NCBI GenBank assembly: GCA_021739805.1
Contig: JAIPBB010000001.1
Location: 1-64,000, forward strand
DNA: 64,000 nucleotides
Reading direction: 5' to 3'
From: Saprospiraceae bacterium
Lineage (GTDB): Bacteria > Bacteroidota > Bacteroidia > Bacteroidales > JAIPBB01
The notes below the pieces were generated by a model, which worked only from the letters and a program-made list of their open reading frames with translations, had not been told where the DNA came from and did not search any database. The first letter of the stretch is position 1; each line of letters begins with the position of its first letter. Shown here in pieces: positions 43,517 to 52,817 of this stretch. Position numbers and translations under genes: made by a program.

Positions 43517-45469
43517 TTAAAGCTTAATTATTTTTTTTGTTAAAATCCCTTCGTCAATATTTAATCTTAGAAAATAAACTCCTGATTCAAATTCTGACAA
43601 ATCAATTTCTAATCTTCCAAAATTAAACTTATTGACAGGAATATTGTGGGTAGAGCCTAAGGAATTTATCAACTCAATTTTGTTAATTTCAAATTTACCG
43701 GATTCAATATAGATTTTATTTGTCGTTGGATTCGGCAAAACAGAGATATCAGGAATCAATTTTATTTCCTTCACGCCAATAATCAAAGTATCTAGCTTGG
43801 AAACAATCCAATTATCAGGGTCAAATATTATCATATCTGGTGTAAATCCCAGATTAATCAAAAAATTTTGTCCTGAAAATGTATTATCGAAAATAATGCT
43901 TGTGTCGTTCAAACTGTTTTTAAACTGAATTGGAACGGGCATTTCAAAAAAGCTTACTGATGAATGAGATTGAGTTTGATTAATTGTAACATCCATAATA
44001 CCACCGGATAAATAATCAATATTTATTTGGTAAATTGGATAACCTTCATTGTATAACCAATCATCAAAAAACTCAGTTAAATTTTTATTGCTGCTAGCTT
44101 CCAGATGGCTCTTTAAATCTTTTGTTTCAGCAATTCCAAAAGCAAGATTTTGGTCGTTTAAATAATTCCTTATTCCACTAAAAAAAGCTGAATCTCCAAT
44201 AGTCCATCTTAACATATGCAATACCATTGCACCTTTACTGTAAGATAGCCTCCCACTAAAAACTCTCCAGACAGATGTTGTGTCATACACATAAACAGAA
44301 CCATCAGGATAACTTGTAACATGGTCAATTTTGCCTTGTTTCCAAATGTCCCAATAACCAAAAGTTGTATCTAAATTTTCGTAGCATAATCCGGTTAAAT
44401 AAGTTGCGAATCCTTCATTTAGCCATATGTCATGCCAGTTGGCACAAGTAATATAATCGCCAAACCATTGATGAGCAAGCTCATGAACCACTAATTCATA
44501 ACTAAAACCACCCATAAAACTCATTGTTTGATGTTCCATTCCACCACCCCAGCCAAATTGTGCGTGTCCATATTTTTCCTTATGAAAAGGATATAAGCCA
44601 AATAACTGATTATAAAGCTGAAATGGTTTTATTAAACCGGATGTTTGTGATTGTGCAGAGCTAAGATTTTCAGGAAAAACATAGTTTAATATTTCAATAG
44701 AGTCGTTTGTTGTTGGTACATAATCGGAATAAACTGAATAATTAGTAACGGCAACAGCAATTAAATATGTAGCAATAGGATATCGGTGTTTCCAATGATA
44801 AATTTTATCACTTCCTACAGTAATTTCATTTACAAGTAATCCATTTGAAGCTGCACGATAAGCATTAGGCGTTTTTACAATCACATCAATTGAATCGATT
44901 TTGTCAGAAAGGTCGTTTTTGCATGGCCACCATTCTTTTGTTCCGTAAGGCTGCGAGAGTGTCCAAATAATAGGTGTACTTCCATGAGTGTCTTTAATGA
45001 AAGCACCAAATCCACTTCCGGCTCCGGGAACACCTTTATAATATATTGTCAACGAATCTAAAACTCCTGAGCCTAAACTTGTTCCTAAATTAATTGTAAC
45101 AACATCAAAAGTATCGTGTGTAAAGGTCAGATTATTATGATGATAAATAATTGAATCCACATCCATTTCATAAACTAATTCAAATTCAATTTGATTAACA
45201 TTTGCATGAAGAGTTTTAAAATAAGATGTTACGGAACCTTTTATATAAAGGACAGCCGGGTCGATTTCCCAATAAAATCTATGATATTTTAAATCATAAT
45301 TTTCTCCAACAAAAGTCTTTGAACCCTTATATCGGGCTGAATGATTTATTGCATCAGTATTTGAAATTTCATTAATAAAGTTTTTATCCGGTGCGCTGAT
45401 TTGTGCATTTACAACATTAGCTATTATAACAAATACTAATGTTATAAATAATGATTTTGAATAAGTCAT
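43517..45469 (-). CDS. secreted M1-family metallopeptidase with sorting domain
   Basis: The 650-residue exported protein has a signal peptide (LFITLVFVIIANVVNAQ). The zinc site is HELAH at 329-333 with the third ligand E352 in WLNEGFATY, and the exopeptidase motif GGGMEH lies just upstream. The catalytic domain is therefore complete. The C-terminal ~75 residues are a type IX secretion type A sorting domain (VLPNPTTNKIYIES ... FESGVYFLRL ... GILTKKIIKL), so the enzyme is exported to the surface or medium. It probably trims peptides for nutrition. It is followed after 6 bases by a second possible cargo gene. Confidence 0.93.
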   Translation of the reverse strand: MTYSKSLFITLVFVIIANVVNAQISAPDKNFINEISNTDAINHSARYKGSKTFVGENYDLKYHRFYWEIDPAVLYIKGSVTSYFKTLHANVNQIEFELVYEMDVDSIIYHHNNLTFTHDTFDVVTINLGTSLGSGVLDSLTIYYKGVPGAGSGFGAFIKDTHGSTPIIWTLSQPYGTKEWWPCKNDLSDKIDSIDVIVKTPNAYRAASNGLLVNEITVGSDKIYHWKHRYPIATYLIAVAVTNYSVYSDYVPTTNDSIEILNYVFPENLSSAQSQTSGLIKPFQLYNQLFGLYPFHKEKYGHAQFGWGGGMEHQTMSFMGGFSYELVVHELAHQWFGDYITCANWHDIWLNEGFATYLTGLCYENLDTTFGYWDIWKQGKIDHVTSYPDGSVYVYDTTSVWRVFSGRLSYSKGAMVLHMLRWTIGDSAFFSGIRNYLNDQNLAFGIAETKDLKSHLEASSNKNLTEFFDDWLYNEGYPIYQINIDYLSGGIMDVTINQTQSHSSVSFFEMPVPIQFKNSLNDTSIIFDNTFSGQNFLINLGFTPDMIIFDPDNWIVSKLDTLIIGVKEIKLIPDISVLPNPTTNKIYIESGKFEINKIELINSLGSTHNIPVNKFNFGRLEIDLSEFESGVYFLRLNIDEGILTKKIIKL

Positions 45470-45588
45470 GATTAATGAATATTAAAGTTGAAAATGCAAT
45501 AAGTTAAGTTAATCTGTAAAAAATGCTATTTAACATTTTATGATAAGTTTAAACTTCTCATAGAATGGGCAACACAATCTAAAAAGAA

Positions 45589-47505
45589 CTATTTGTTTAT
45601 AATAATTCTGGTAGTATTTATAAAAGACTCATTATATGTTCTAAGCATATATACACCTTGGTTTAGCATATTCAAATCAAGTGTAGTTTGAGAATATTCA
45701 AATGGGTTATCAAAGGATTTTGATAAAACAATTTGACCATTAATATTTAATACTTCAATAATTATGTTTTGCAAATCAGAATTTTGTATTTCTATATTTA
45801 TTAATCCATTACTAGGATTAGGAAAAACATGCACATAATTATTTTCATTTTCAATTGAATTTATTGAAGTGTTATTATAATGTAACATTCCTGATTTTGA
45901 ATGACATCCATTACTGTTATAAATTTCACAATAATAAATTCCCGGGCTTGTTGCAATATATGTTTGCGAAGTAGCACCAGGAATAATGTTATTGTAAGAA
46001 TACCACTTATACGTAAAACCTGCCGGTGCTGTAAATAAAGAGTCAAGAATAGTAACCATAGGAGCAGCTGGTAAAGGATTTATATCAACTATTATAGAGT
46101 CATATTGAAAACACTGGTTAGTATCAATTACTTCAACCCTGAAAATTGTAGTTGTATCGGGGAATCCCATAGGATTATGGATTAATGAGTTGGTTATTAA
46201 ATTTGTAGGAGACCATGTGTAGGTAGCATAAGGAGGTGCCATAAGTTGTATACTGTCGCCTTCACAAATTGCTGTATCATTACCAAGCTCAAGAACATCC
46301 ATAGGAATATTTATTATAGTGTATAAAGTATCGAAAACAAAACTGCTGCTATCGGTTACAGCAACATGATAAGTTCCCGGAGCTAATCCAGTAAAAGTTT
46401 TGCTTGCCTGATATGTCATTCCATTATTAATTGAATAATATAAAGGAGAATTTAATCCACCTGCATTAATTACAATTTTCCCATTTGCTGTTTGATTGCA
46501 AGTGTTATGTTTTACAACAACACTATTTATCGCAAGAGATTCTAATTTTGAAACCCCTCCTGCGGTTGCAAACCAAATATTGCCCTGACTATCAACAGTA
46601 ATTCCTTTCACATTATTATTAACCAAACCCTGGACAGTATTATAAGTTGTAAAAGTTGTACCGTTATATTTGCTTGCACCATAGTTATTAGTACCAAACC
46701 AAACATTAAGTGAAGTGGCAGCTATTGATTTAACTTCATTGTTTGCCAAACCATTGGAAGTGGTATAATAATGCCATGTGCCATCATACATATTAACTCC
46801 ACCGCCAATTCCAAAGCCCGGTTGTGAACCAAACCATACTTTCCCACTACTGTCAGTAGCAGCAGAAATAGCAACATAAGAGTTTGGTCCCAAGCCATTG
46901 CTCGAATTGTAAGCAGTCCATGCACTGCCTGTATATCTGCTAATACCATCAGATGTAGCAAACCACATATTTCCCTGTAGGTCACAGGTCATTCCACTAA
47001 CAAAATCATGTGCAAGTCCATTACTTGTAGTAGCTTTTTTGAAAGTAGTCCATGAACTGCCACTATTATTTCGGCTTACTCCTCCCATCTGTGTTCCAAC
47101 CCATACTTTACCATTGGCGTCAAGTGCAAGTGATTTTATAATATTTGCTCCTATTCCATTACTTGTAGTATAGGTAGTCCATGTGCTGCCTGTAAATTTT
47201 GTTACACCATTTTCGGTTGCAAACCAAATATTATTTTGATTATCCTGAAGTATCGCATTTACTATATTGGAGCCGAGACCTTGACTTGTAGTATAAGTTG
47301 TCCAAGTGGTTCCTGTGAATTTGCTTACACCACTTCCATTAGTGCCGAACCATAAATTTCCCTGATTGTCTGCCATAACAGACAATACATCATTTTTTGC
47401 TAAACCATCAGCAGTTGTATAATTAGTCCATTGAGCATGTAAAGCTGAAAATGAGAATAACATCGAAATAAAAATAATTGATAGAAAGTAATTTGATTTT
47501 TTCAT
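45589..47505 (-). CDS. secreted two-component-propeller-repeat protein with sorting domain
   Basis: The 638-residue protein starts with a signal peptide (IIFISMLFSFSALHAQ). About 340 residues follow, made of seven or more ~45-residue propeller blades with the pattern NGLANNDVxSI..DxQGNIWFGTxGGVSKF (e.g. GLAKNDVLSVMADNQGNLWF). This is the beta-propeller usually found as the sensor of hybrid two-component proteins, here without any kinase. A beta-sandwich part (350-550) follows. The last ~80 residues are a type A sorting domain (VFPNPSNGLINIEI ... LNQGVYMLR). It is thus a surface-bound or released propeller; ligand unknown. The DNA is repetitive because of the blades. Confidence 0.9.
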   Translation of the reverse strand: MKKSNYFLSIIFISMLFSFSALHAQWTNYTTADGLAKNDVLSVMADNQGNLWFGTNGSGVSKFTGTTWTTYTTSQGLGSNIVNAILQDNQNNIWFATENGVTKFTGSTWTTYTTSNGIGANIIKSLALDANGKVWVGTQMGGVSRNNSGSSWTTFKKATTSNGLAHDFVSGMTCDLQGNMWFATSDGISRYTGSAWTAYNSSNGLGPNSYVAISAATDSSGKVWFGSQPGFGIGGGVNMYDGTWHYYTTSNGLANNEVKSIAATSLNVWFGTNNYGASKYNGTTFTTYNTVQGLVNNNVKGITVDSQGNIWFATAGGVSKLESLAINSVVVKHNTCNQTANGKIVINAGGLNSPLYYSINNGMTYQASKTFTGLAPGTYHVAVTDSSSFVFDTLYTIINIPMDVLELGNDTAICEGDSIQLMAPPYATYTWSPTNLITNSLIHNPMGFPDTTTIFRVEVIDTNQCFQYDSIIVDINPLPAAPMVTILDSLFTAPAGFTYKWYSYNNIIPGATSQTYIATSPGIYYCEIYNSNGCHSKSGMLHYNNTSINSIENENNYVHVFPNPSNGLINIEIQNSDLQNIIIEVLNINGQIVLSKSFDNPFEYSQTTLDLNMLNQGVYMLRTYNESFINTTRIIINK

Positions 47506-47697
47506 GTTTTTGAATTTATTAAAATGAATCTTTTTATATTAGGATGCAAAATTAGTGGAAAAAATTTAGTATAGGAACATTATTTTTTGTTTATACACAT
47601 TTTATTTTATCAGATTAAACTCAATTTTTTTTCTAATCTTTGTATTTATTAATAATACGATTTAAGAAATCTTATCGTTTGTCATAAAAAAATCATT

Positions 47698-49461
47698 TTG
47701 AAACTCATAAATAAAATATTATTGCTGTTTTGTTTTGCTATTTTAGCTGGCTGTGCAAATATTGTTGCTCCACAGGGTGGACCAATAGATACTACCCCTC
47801 CTCAATTTATTAAAAGTACTCCTCCTAATCACTCAACTAATTTTAAAGAAGAAAAAGTCAGGATTTATTTTGACGAATTTGTTGCACTTAAAGATGCAAT
47901 GAGCCAAATAGTGATTTCGCCACAAATTGAAAACACACCTGAATTCAGATTAAAGGGAAAGTCTTTAATTATAGAATTTAAAGATAAATTTAAAGACAGT
48001 ACTACTTATAATATTTTCTTTGGCAATTCCATTGTTAATATTACTGAGAGCAAACCAATGGTAAATTTTCAATATGTGTTTTCAACGGGCGATTATGTTG
48101 ATTCACTTGTCATAAAAGGAAACGTTAAAAATTCTTATGATTTAAAAGCTGAAGAAGATGTTATTGTAATGTTATATAAGGAAACCGGCGATTCTGTTCC
48201 CTATCAACAAAAACCATTTTATATTTCTAAAACTGATAAGTCGGGTAATTTCCAGTTGAATAATCTTGCTGACGGAAAGTATAAATTATTTGCTTTGAAA
48301 GATGCAAACAGTAATTATTTATACGACTTGCCAAATGAGCAAATTGCTTTTATTGATAGCTTGGTTGTACCCTACATTATTTATTCCCAAGCTATTGATA
48401 GTGTTTCGGCTGACACAGTAATGTTTGATAGTAGTTTGGTCAAAACTCCAGTTGCCGATAGTTCATTAGTTGATTCTTTAGCTGCTGCAAAATTTCTTAA
48501 TAAAAGCCTTAAACTATTCCTTTTTGAAGAGAAAGATTCTACGCAACAAATTATTTCAGCAAAAGCTCCTAAATTGGGCAGGCTATTATTTATCTTTAAA
48601 TACCCCGTAAAAGATTTATCCATCAGACGGCTAAAAGAAGATTCACTGAAAGATTGGAAAATTGATGAATTCCTGACAAACAGAGATACTTTGATTTGTT
48701 GGTTAAAAAACCTTGAGCAAGATTCTTTATTTCTTGAAATTTCAGATAAGAAGATAGTGCTTGATACTGTTAAACTCGCATTAATCACAAAAGAAAAAGA
48801 ACAAGGGAAAAAAGGGAAAAAGGAAGAATTAGTTGAATCCCTTCAAATAAACCCAAATGCTTCCAACAAAGGCAAGTTTGATTATTTTTCATCTTTAAAT
48901 TTAAGCTTTTCTTTTCCTGTTGATAGTTTCGATTTCTCAAATATAATTCTCAGAGAAAAAACAGATACAGTTTTTGAAACCATAGCATTTGAAATAAAAT
49001 TTGAAAATCAGGATGTCAAAAGGAAAATTCTAATTTCAAACAAATTCAAAGAAGCTTCATCTTATAATTTATTTATCCCATCCGGGGCTTTTACTGATAT
49101 TCATGGATTGAAAAACGATACTTTGGATTTAAATTTCACAACTTCCGAAACAGGAGATTATGGGATTATTTTTCTTGATTTAAAACTTCCGGGGATAAAT
49201 GAAAATTACATAATTCAGCTACTAACGGAAAACGATTTACTAATTAAACAAGTTCTGGCTAAATCAACTCAAAAACTGGAGTTTAACCATCTGAAACCCG
49301 GAAAATATAAGTTTAAAGCAATTCACGATACGAATAAAAATGGTCATTGGGACACAGGTGATTATATGAAAAAACTTCAAGCCGAAAGAGTTTTTTATGT
49401 TCCTGAAATAATTAAAGTACGTGCAAATTGGGATCAGGATATTGAATGGGATTTGCGTTAG
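47698..49461 (+). CDS. Big_5 (Ig-like) domain lipoprotein
   Basis: The 587-residue lipoprotein uses a TTG start at 47698, chosen because the lipoprotein signal begins exactly there (KLINKILLLFCFAILAGC, Cys18) and no in-frame ATG precedes it. PQGGPIDTTPPQFIKSTPP and FKEEKVRIYFDEFVALKDAM follow, which is the Bacteroidota Big_5 lipoprotein pattern. The later part has NGHWDTGDYMKKLQAERVFYV, typical of the family end. Such lipoproteins are envelope proteins without known catalytic activity. The gene lies alone, ends at a strong palindromic terminator, and is convergent with a Na+/H+ antiporter. Confidence 0.85.
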   Translation: MKLINKILLLFCFAILAGCANIVAPQGGPIDTTPPQFIKSTPPNHSTNFKEEKVRIYFDEFVALKDAMSQIVISPQIENTPEFRLKGKSLIIEFKDKFKDSTTYNIFFGNSIVNITESKPMVNFQYVFSTGDYVDSLVIKGNVKNSYDLKAEEDVIVMLYKETGDSVPYQQKPFYISKTDKSGNFQLNNLADGKYKLFALKDANSNYLYDLPNEQIAFIDSLVVPYIIYSQAIDSVSADTVMFDSSLVKTPVADSSLVDSLAAAKFLNKSLKLFLFEEKDSTQQIISAKAPKLGRLLFIFKYPVKDLSIRRLKEDSLKDWKIDEFLTNRDTLICWLKNLEQDSLFLEISDKKIVLDTVKLALITKEKEQGKKGKKEELVESLQINPNASNKGKFDYFSSLNLSFSFPVDSFDFSNIILREKTDTVFETIAFEIKFENQDVKRKILISNKFKEASSYNLFIPSGAFTDIHGLKNDTLDLNFTTSETGDYGIIFLDLKLPGINENYIIQLLTENDLLIKQVLAKSTQKLEFNHLKPGKYKFKAIHDTNKNGHWDTGDYMKKLQAERVFYVPEIIKVRANWDQDIEWDLR

Positions 49462-49510
49462 ATTTTTTTGATTTTTATCCAACAAGCTTTTACAAAATTA
49501 AGATTGCATA

Positions 49511-49540
49511 AAAAAACCGGCTGAATTCAGCCGGTTTTTT
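49511..49540. terminator. bidirectional palindromic terminator
   Basis: AAAAAACCGGCTG and CAGCCGGTTTTTT are perfect complements around AATT. It serves both the Big_5 lipoprotein gene and the convergent antiporter gene. Confidence 0.9.
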
Positions 49541-49548
49541 AATTTATT

Positions 49549-50841
49549 TTATTCTTCAGATGTTTCATCCGAAGGATTCTTTTTATCATATATTCCAAAC
49601 AGTTTTTTCACTGTGAGACCTTGAACAATAATTGAGAATAACACAACTGAGTAAGTCATCGCTATAATAAGATCCAAAATATAATTATCAACTTGTCCCT
49701 CTGCCAAATCATATAAAGATAAAGCGAGGGCGACAGATATGCCACCTCTCAACCCACTCCATGTGAGCACCCTTACAGTGTATTTTGGAATTTTTTTGAA
49801 AATTCTTAAACCTGTTATTGGTATTCCGACTCCAAGAAAACGGGCAAGCAATACAACTCCAATTGCAATAGCTGCTGCAATAAAGAAATCTAACTCCCAT
49901 GCAATAACAATAATTTGTAAACCAATTAATATGAAAAGTATTGCATTCATTGCCTCATCAATAAGATGCCAGAATTTATAAACATATTCTCCTGTAACAT
50001 TTGCCAGTTCTTCACTTCTCCCCTCTCTACCGACAATTATACCCATTGTTACCATTGCCAAAGGACCTGAAATATGCAGCATCTCAGCTATTGATGCTCC
50101 ACCTAACACCATTGATAAAGTTACTAATACCTCTATTTCTGTATATTTATTTTCAATAATATCAAGGAGTTTAAAACCTATGAACCCAAATACTACTCCA
50201 AGCAATATTCCTCCGAAAACTTCCTGGACGAATAGTAATAATGCATGACTAAAATGAAAAGTTTCAACTCCTGCCTGGGCAACATGAAGTATTGTCAAAA
50301 ATATTACAACTCCAACACCATCATTAAATAATGATTCACCTGAAATTTGCATCTCTAAATTTTTAGAACATTTAGTTTTTTTCACCATAGCCAGCACAGA
50401 AATAGGGTCGGTGGGTGAAATTAAAGCTCCAAATAGCAGGCAATATATATAGGCAACATTAAGTCCTATTAGTGGTAGCAGAAAATACATCGCTGTTCCA
50501 ACAATAAAAGTTGAAAGCAATGTGCCGACAGTAGCTAAAATTATTACAGGCCATTTTTCTTCCCCTAATTTCTTTAAGTCAACTTCTAAAGCACCTGCAA
50601 ACAGAAGGAAACTCAGCATGACTTTGAACAGCACATCTGAAAATTTATACTCTGACATTATGGTATGAGCCAGTGAATTTAAGGTGCTGAAAACAACTTC
50701 ACCTAACACAACAAACAATGAAAGGCATAAAGCCAGTATCATTAATCCTATTGTTGAAGGTAATTTCAAATACCGTACGTTGATTAATGTAAAGGCTGCC
50801 GCCATTACAATCAAAATAGTAATTAGATCTAATACGTCCAT
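49549..50841 (-). CDS. CPA1-type Na+/H+ antiporter
   Basis: The 430-residue membrane protein has about 12 hydrophobic segments and the signatures of the CPA1/NhaP group: GALISPTDPISVLAM (with the ion-binding aspartate) and GESLFNDGVGVV. The tail is short and charged (KKNPSDETSEE), so the large regulatory C-terminal domain found in some NhaP2 proteins is absent. It should exchange Na+ (or K+) for protons at the inner membrane. Together with the two NhaD genes just downstream, it makes three antiporters of two families in 5 kb, which fits life in salty or alkaline water. Confidence 0.92.
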   Translation of the reverse strand: MDVLDLITILIVMAAAFTLINVRYLKLPSTIGLMILALCLSLFVVLGEVVFSTLNSLAHTIMSEYKFSDVLFKVMLSFLLFAGALEVDLKKLGEEKWPVIILATVGTLLSTFIVGTAMYFLLPLIGLNVAYIYCLLFGALISPTDPISVLAMVKKTKCSKNLEMQISGESLFNDGVGVVIFLTILHVAQAGVETFHFSHALLLFVQEVFGGILLGVVFGFIGFKLLDIIENKYTEIEVLVTLSMVLGGASIAEMLHISGPLAMVTMGIIVGREGRSEELANVTGEYVYKFWHLIDEAMNAILFILIGLQIIVIAWELDFFIAAAIAIGVVLLARFLGVGIPITGLRIFKKIPKYTVRVLTWSGLRGGISVALALSLYDLAEGQVDNYILDLIIAMTYSVVLFSIIVQGLTVKKLFGIYDKKNPSDETSEE

Positions 50842-51010
50842 AGTCTTTTTTATTTGGTTAATAATTATTCTTGGGCTTTCAAATATATAAAAAATAAATT
50901 CAACTTTTTACATGAAATTCTCAATAAATTTTTAACACCTTGATTTTAATGCAGTTAAAACAACATATATGACTTTTATCATATTTTATTTTTTTATCAA
51001 AAAACTTTCA

Positions 51011-51018
51011 TATTTTTG
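51011..51018 (+). promoter_or_regulatory. -7 box of first nhaD
   Basis: TATTTTTG fits TAnnTTTG and lies 31 bases before the preferred ATG at 51050, which supports that start over the upstream ATG at 50969. Confidence 0.45.
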
Positions 51019-51049
51019 CTCCTTTATTAACCAAAAAAAATTAGAAGAT

Positions 51050-52444
51050 ATGTTTATTTTAATGGTAGTAATTTTTGTTCTTGGCTATACAGCAATAGCA
51101 CTAGAACATCCACTAAAAGTTGATAAAGCTGTTCCTGCTCTCTTGATAGGAGTTTTAACATGGACAGTTTTTATTTTGGGTGGAGATAATATACTTGCAG
51201 TTTTTCAAGATTTTGCTGGCTATGCAAATGTGCACTGGACTGAATATCTGCACCATCATCCAAATGGGGACTTTGTTGACTATGTTGTTCATAATCAATT
51301 ATTAGAACATCTTGGTGAAATTAGTGAAATTTTATTCTTCCTTTTGGGTGCAATGACAATAGTAGAAATTGTTGACCAGCATCAGGGATTTAAAATTATT
51401 ACCGATAAAATTAAAACAACAAATAAAGTTAAGCTTCTTTGGATATTAAGTTTTATCACTTTCTTCATGTCAGCTGCTTTAGATAACTTAACTACTACAA
51501 TCGTAATGGTTGCCCTGTTAAGAAAACTAATTGATAATAAAAATGACCGTTGGTTCTTTGCATCCATGATAATTCTGGCTGCAAATGCCGGAGGTGCATG
51601 GTCGCCAATTGGTGACGTTACAACCATTATGCTTTGGATTAAAGGACAAGTTACCACAATTCCAATCATAATTGATGTATTCTTGCCAAGTTTAGTTACT
51701 ATGATAGTTCCTTTAGCGATTTTATCATTCACTATGAAAGGAACTGTTGAGAGACCTGTTATTGTTGAAGAAGATGATGAACCGCAGATTTCTAAACGTA
51801 TAAGTATATGGATTCTTTGCCAGGGAGTTGCTTCATTATTATTTGTACCTGTTTTTAAAACAGTAACTCATCTTCCTCCATATTTAGGTATGCTGTTCGG
51901 ACTTGGATTATTATGGCTTGTTACTGAAATAATTCACAAAACACGTCATAAAGAAACTGAATCAAAACTTACAGTTGTTGGTATTTTAACCAGAGTTGAC
52001 GTTCCAACAGTTCTATTCTTCTTAGGAATTTTACTAGCTGTTTCAAGTTTACAATCTGCCGGTCATCTTACCTTATTAGCAGGTTGGCTTGATAGTGCCA
52101 CTAATCAAAATATCTATATAATTGATTTAGCAATCGGACTACTTTCATCAATTGTTGATAATGTTCCTCTTGTGGCAGGAGCTATGGGTATGTATGACAT
52201 TGCTCCTGCAGGAGCAGTTGGAAATGCTGCTATGTATGTTCAGGATGGACAATTCTGGCAATTCTTAGCTTATTGTGCCGGTACTGGTGGAAGTATTTTA
52301 ATCATTGGCTCTGCTGCCGGTGTGGCCGCTATGGGAATGGAAAAGATAGACTTTATATGGTATATGAAAAAAATCAGTTTGCTAGCTTTAGTTGGATACT
52401 TTGCAGGTGCTGCAGTATATTGGTTAACATTTAACTTATTATAA
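51050..52444 (+). CDS. nhaD: Na+/H+ antiporter NhaD, copy 1
   Basis: The 464-residue protein has ~11 membrane segments and the NhaD/ArsB-permease fold. ATG at 51050 is chosen because copy 2 starts at the same residue (MFILMVVIFVLGYTAIALEH) and because the -7 box at 51011 follows the upstream ATG. Family landmarks include the DNLTT block in the fifth helix (AALDNLTTTIVMVAL), NAGGAWSPIGDVTT and VDNVPLVAGAMGMY. NhaD exchanges Na+ or Li+ for protons at alkaline pH. It ends at a GCGAG hairpin terminator. Copy 2, about 85% similar, follows 373 bases downstream. Confidence 0.93.
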   Translation: MFILMVVIFVLGYTAIALEHPLKVDKAVPALLIGVLTWTVFILGGDNILAVFQDFAGYANVHWTEYLHHHPNGDFVDYVVHNQLLEHLGEISEILFFLLGAMTIVEIVDQHQGFKIITDKIKTTNKVKLLWILSFITFFMSAALDNLTTTIVMVALLRKLIDNKNDRWFFASMIILAANAGGAWSPIGDVTTIMLWIKGQVTTIPIIIDVFLPSLVTMIVPLAILSFTMKGTVERPVIVEEDDEPQISKRISIWILCQGVASLLFVPVFKTVTHLPPYLGMLFGLGLLWLVTEIIHKTRHKETESKLTVVGILTRVDVPTVLFFLGILLAVSSLQSAGHLTLLAGWLDSATNQNIYIIDLAIGLLSSIVDNVPLVAGAMGMYDIAPAGAVGNAAMYVQDGQFWQFLAYCAGTGGSILIIGSAAGVAAMGMEKIDFIWYMKKISLLALVGYFAGAAVYWLTFNLL

Positions 52445-52460
52445 AAAAAAGATTGTTTAA

Positions 52461-52492
52461 AAAAAGCGAGAATTAATTCTCGCTTTTTTTTT
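52461..52492 (+). terminator. terminator of nhaD copy 1
   Basis: AAAAAGCGAGAATT and AATTCTCGCTTTTT form a 14-base perfect stem followed by a T-run. The same GCGAG/CTCGC core ends copy 2, so the terminator was duplicated with the gene. Confidence 0.88.
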
Positions 52493-52781
52493 GTATATTA
52501 GTAGCTAATGGTAGTGTGATATTAGGTAGTAGGCAAGAATAAATAATTGAACACTATAACAATCGAACCAAATAACAATTTAACAAATATACCACACTGA
52601 GGTTCATCAATTGTGGCGTTAAAAGGAGTTTTATCAGTAGCCGTATTGTTTCCGTACAATGGATTGGGATTAAAACACTTTTGAATAAACATAACAACAC
52701 TAACAAATATTCAATTGAAGTCTCCTTTAACACTTCAATAAATTAATTTCTACATTTAAATTTTGAGACGATTAATAAATA
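52493..52781. other. spacer with hairpin loop complementary to upstream segment
   Basis: Up to about 52590 it holds AACAATT-type phrases. Then GTTAAAAGGAG (52618-52628) is followed 93 bases later by CTCCTTTAAC (52722-52731). The latter lies exactly in the 10-base loop of a 7-base hairpin (TTGAAGT/ACTTCAA). Loop and upstream segment could pair (one bulged A) like a pseudoknot. The -7 box of nhaD copy 2 lies downstream of it, so any RNA role would need an upstream promoter. Confidence 0.4.
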
Positions 52782-52789
52782 TACTTTTG
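52782..52789 (+). promoter_or_regulatory. -7 box of second nhaD
   Basis: TACTTTTG fits TAnnTTTG, 28 bases before the ATG. TTTG at 52762-52765 is 16 bases upstream, slightly short for a -33 box. Confidence 0.45.
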
Positions 52790-52817
52790 CATATTTTTAA
52801 CTAAAAAAATATAAGCT

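Noticed and set aside
52493..52817. Known sodium riboswitch upstream of nhaD
   Set aside because: I could not match the spacer to any riboswitch consensus, and the -7 box lies downstream of the structured part.
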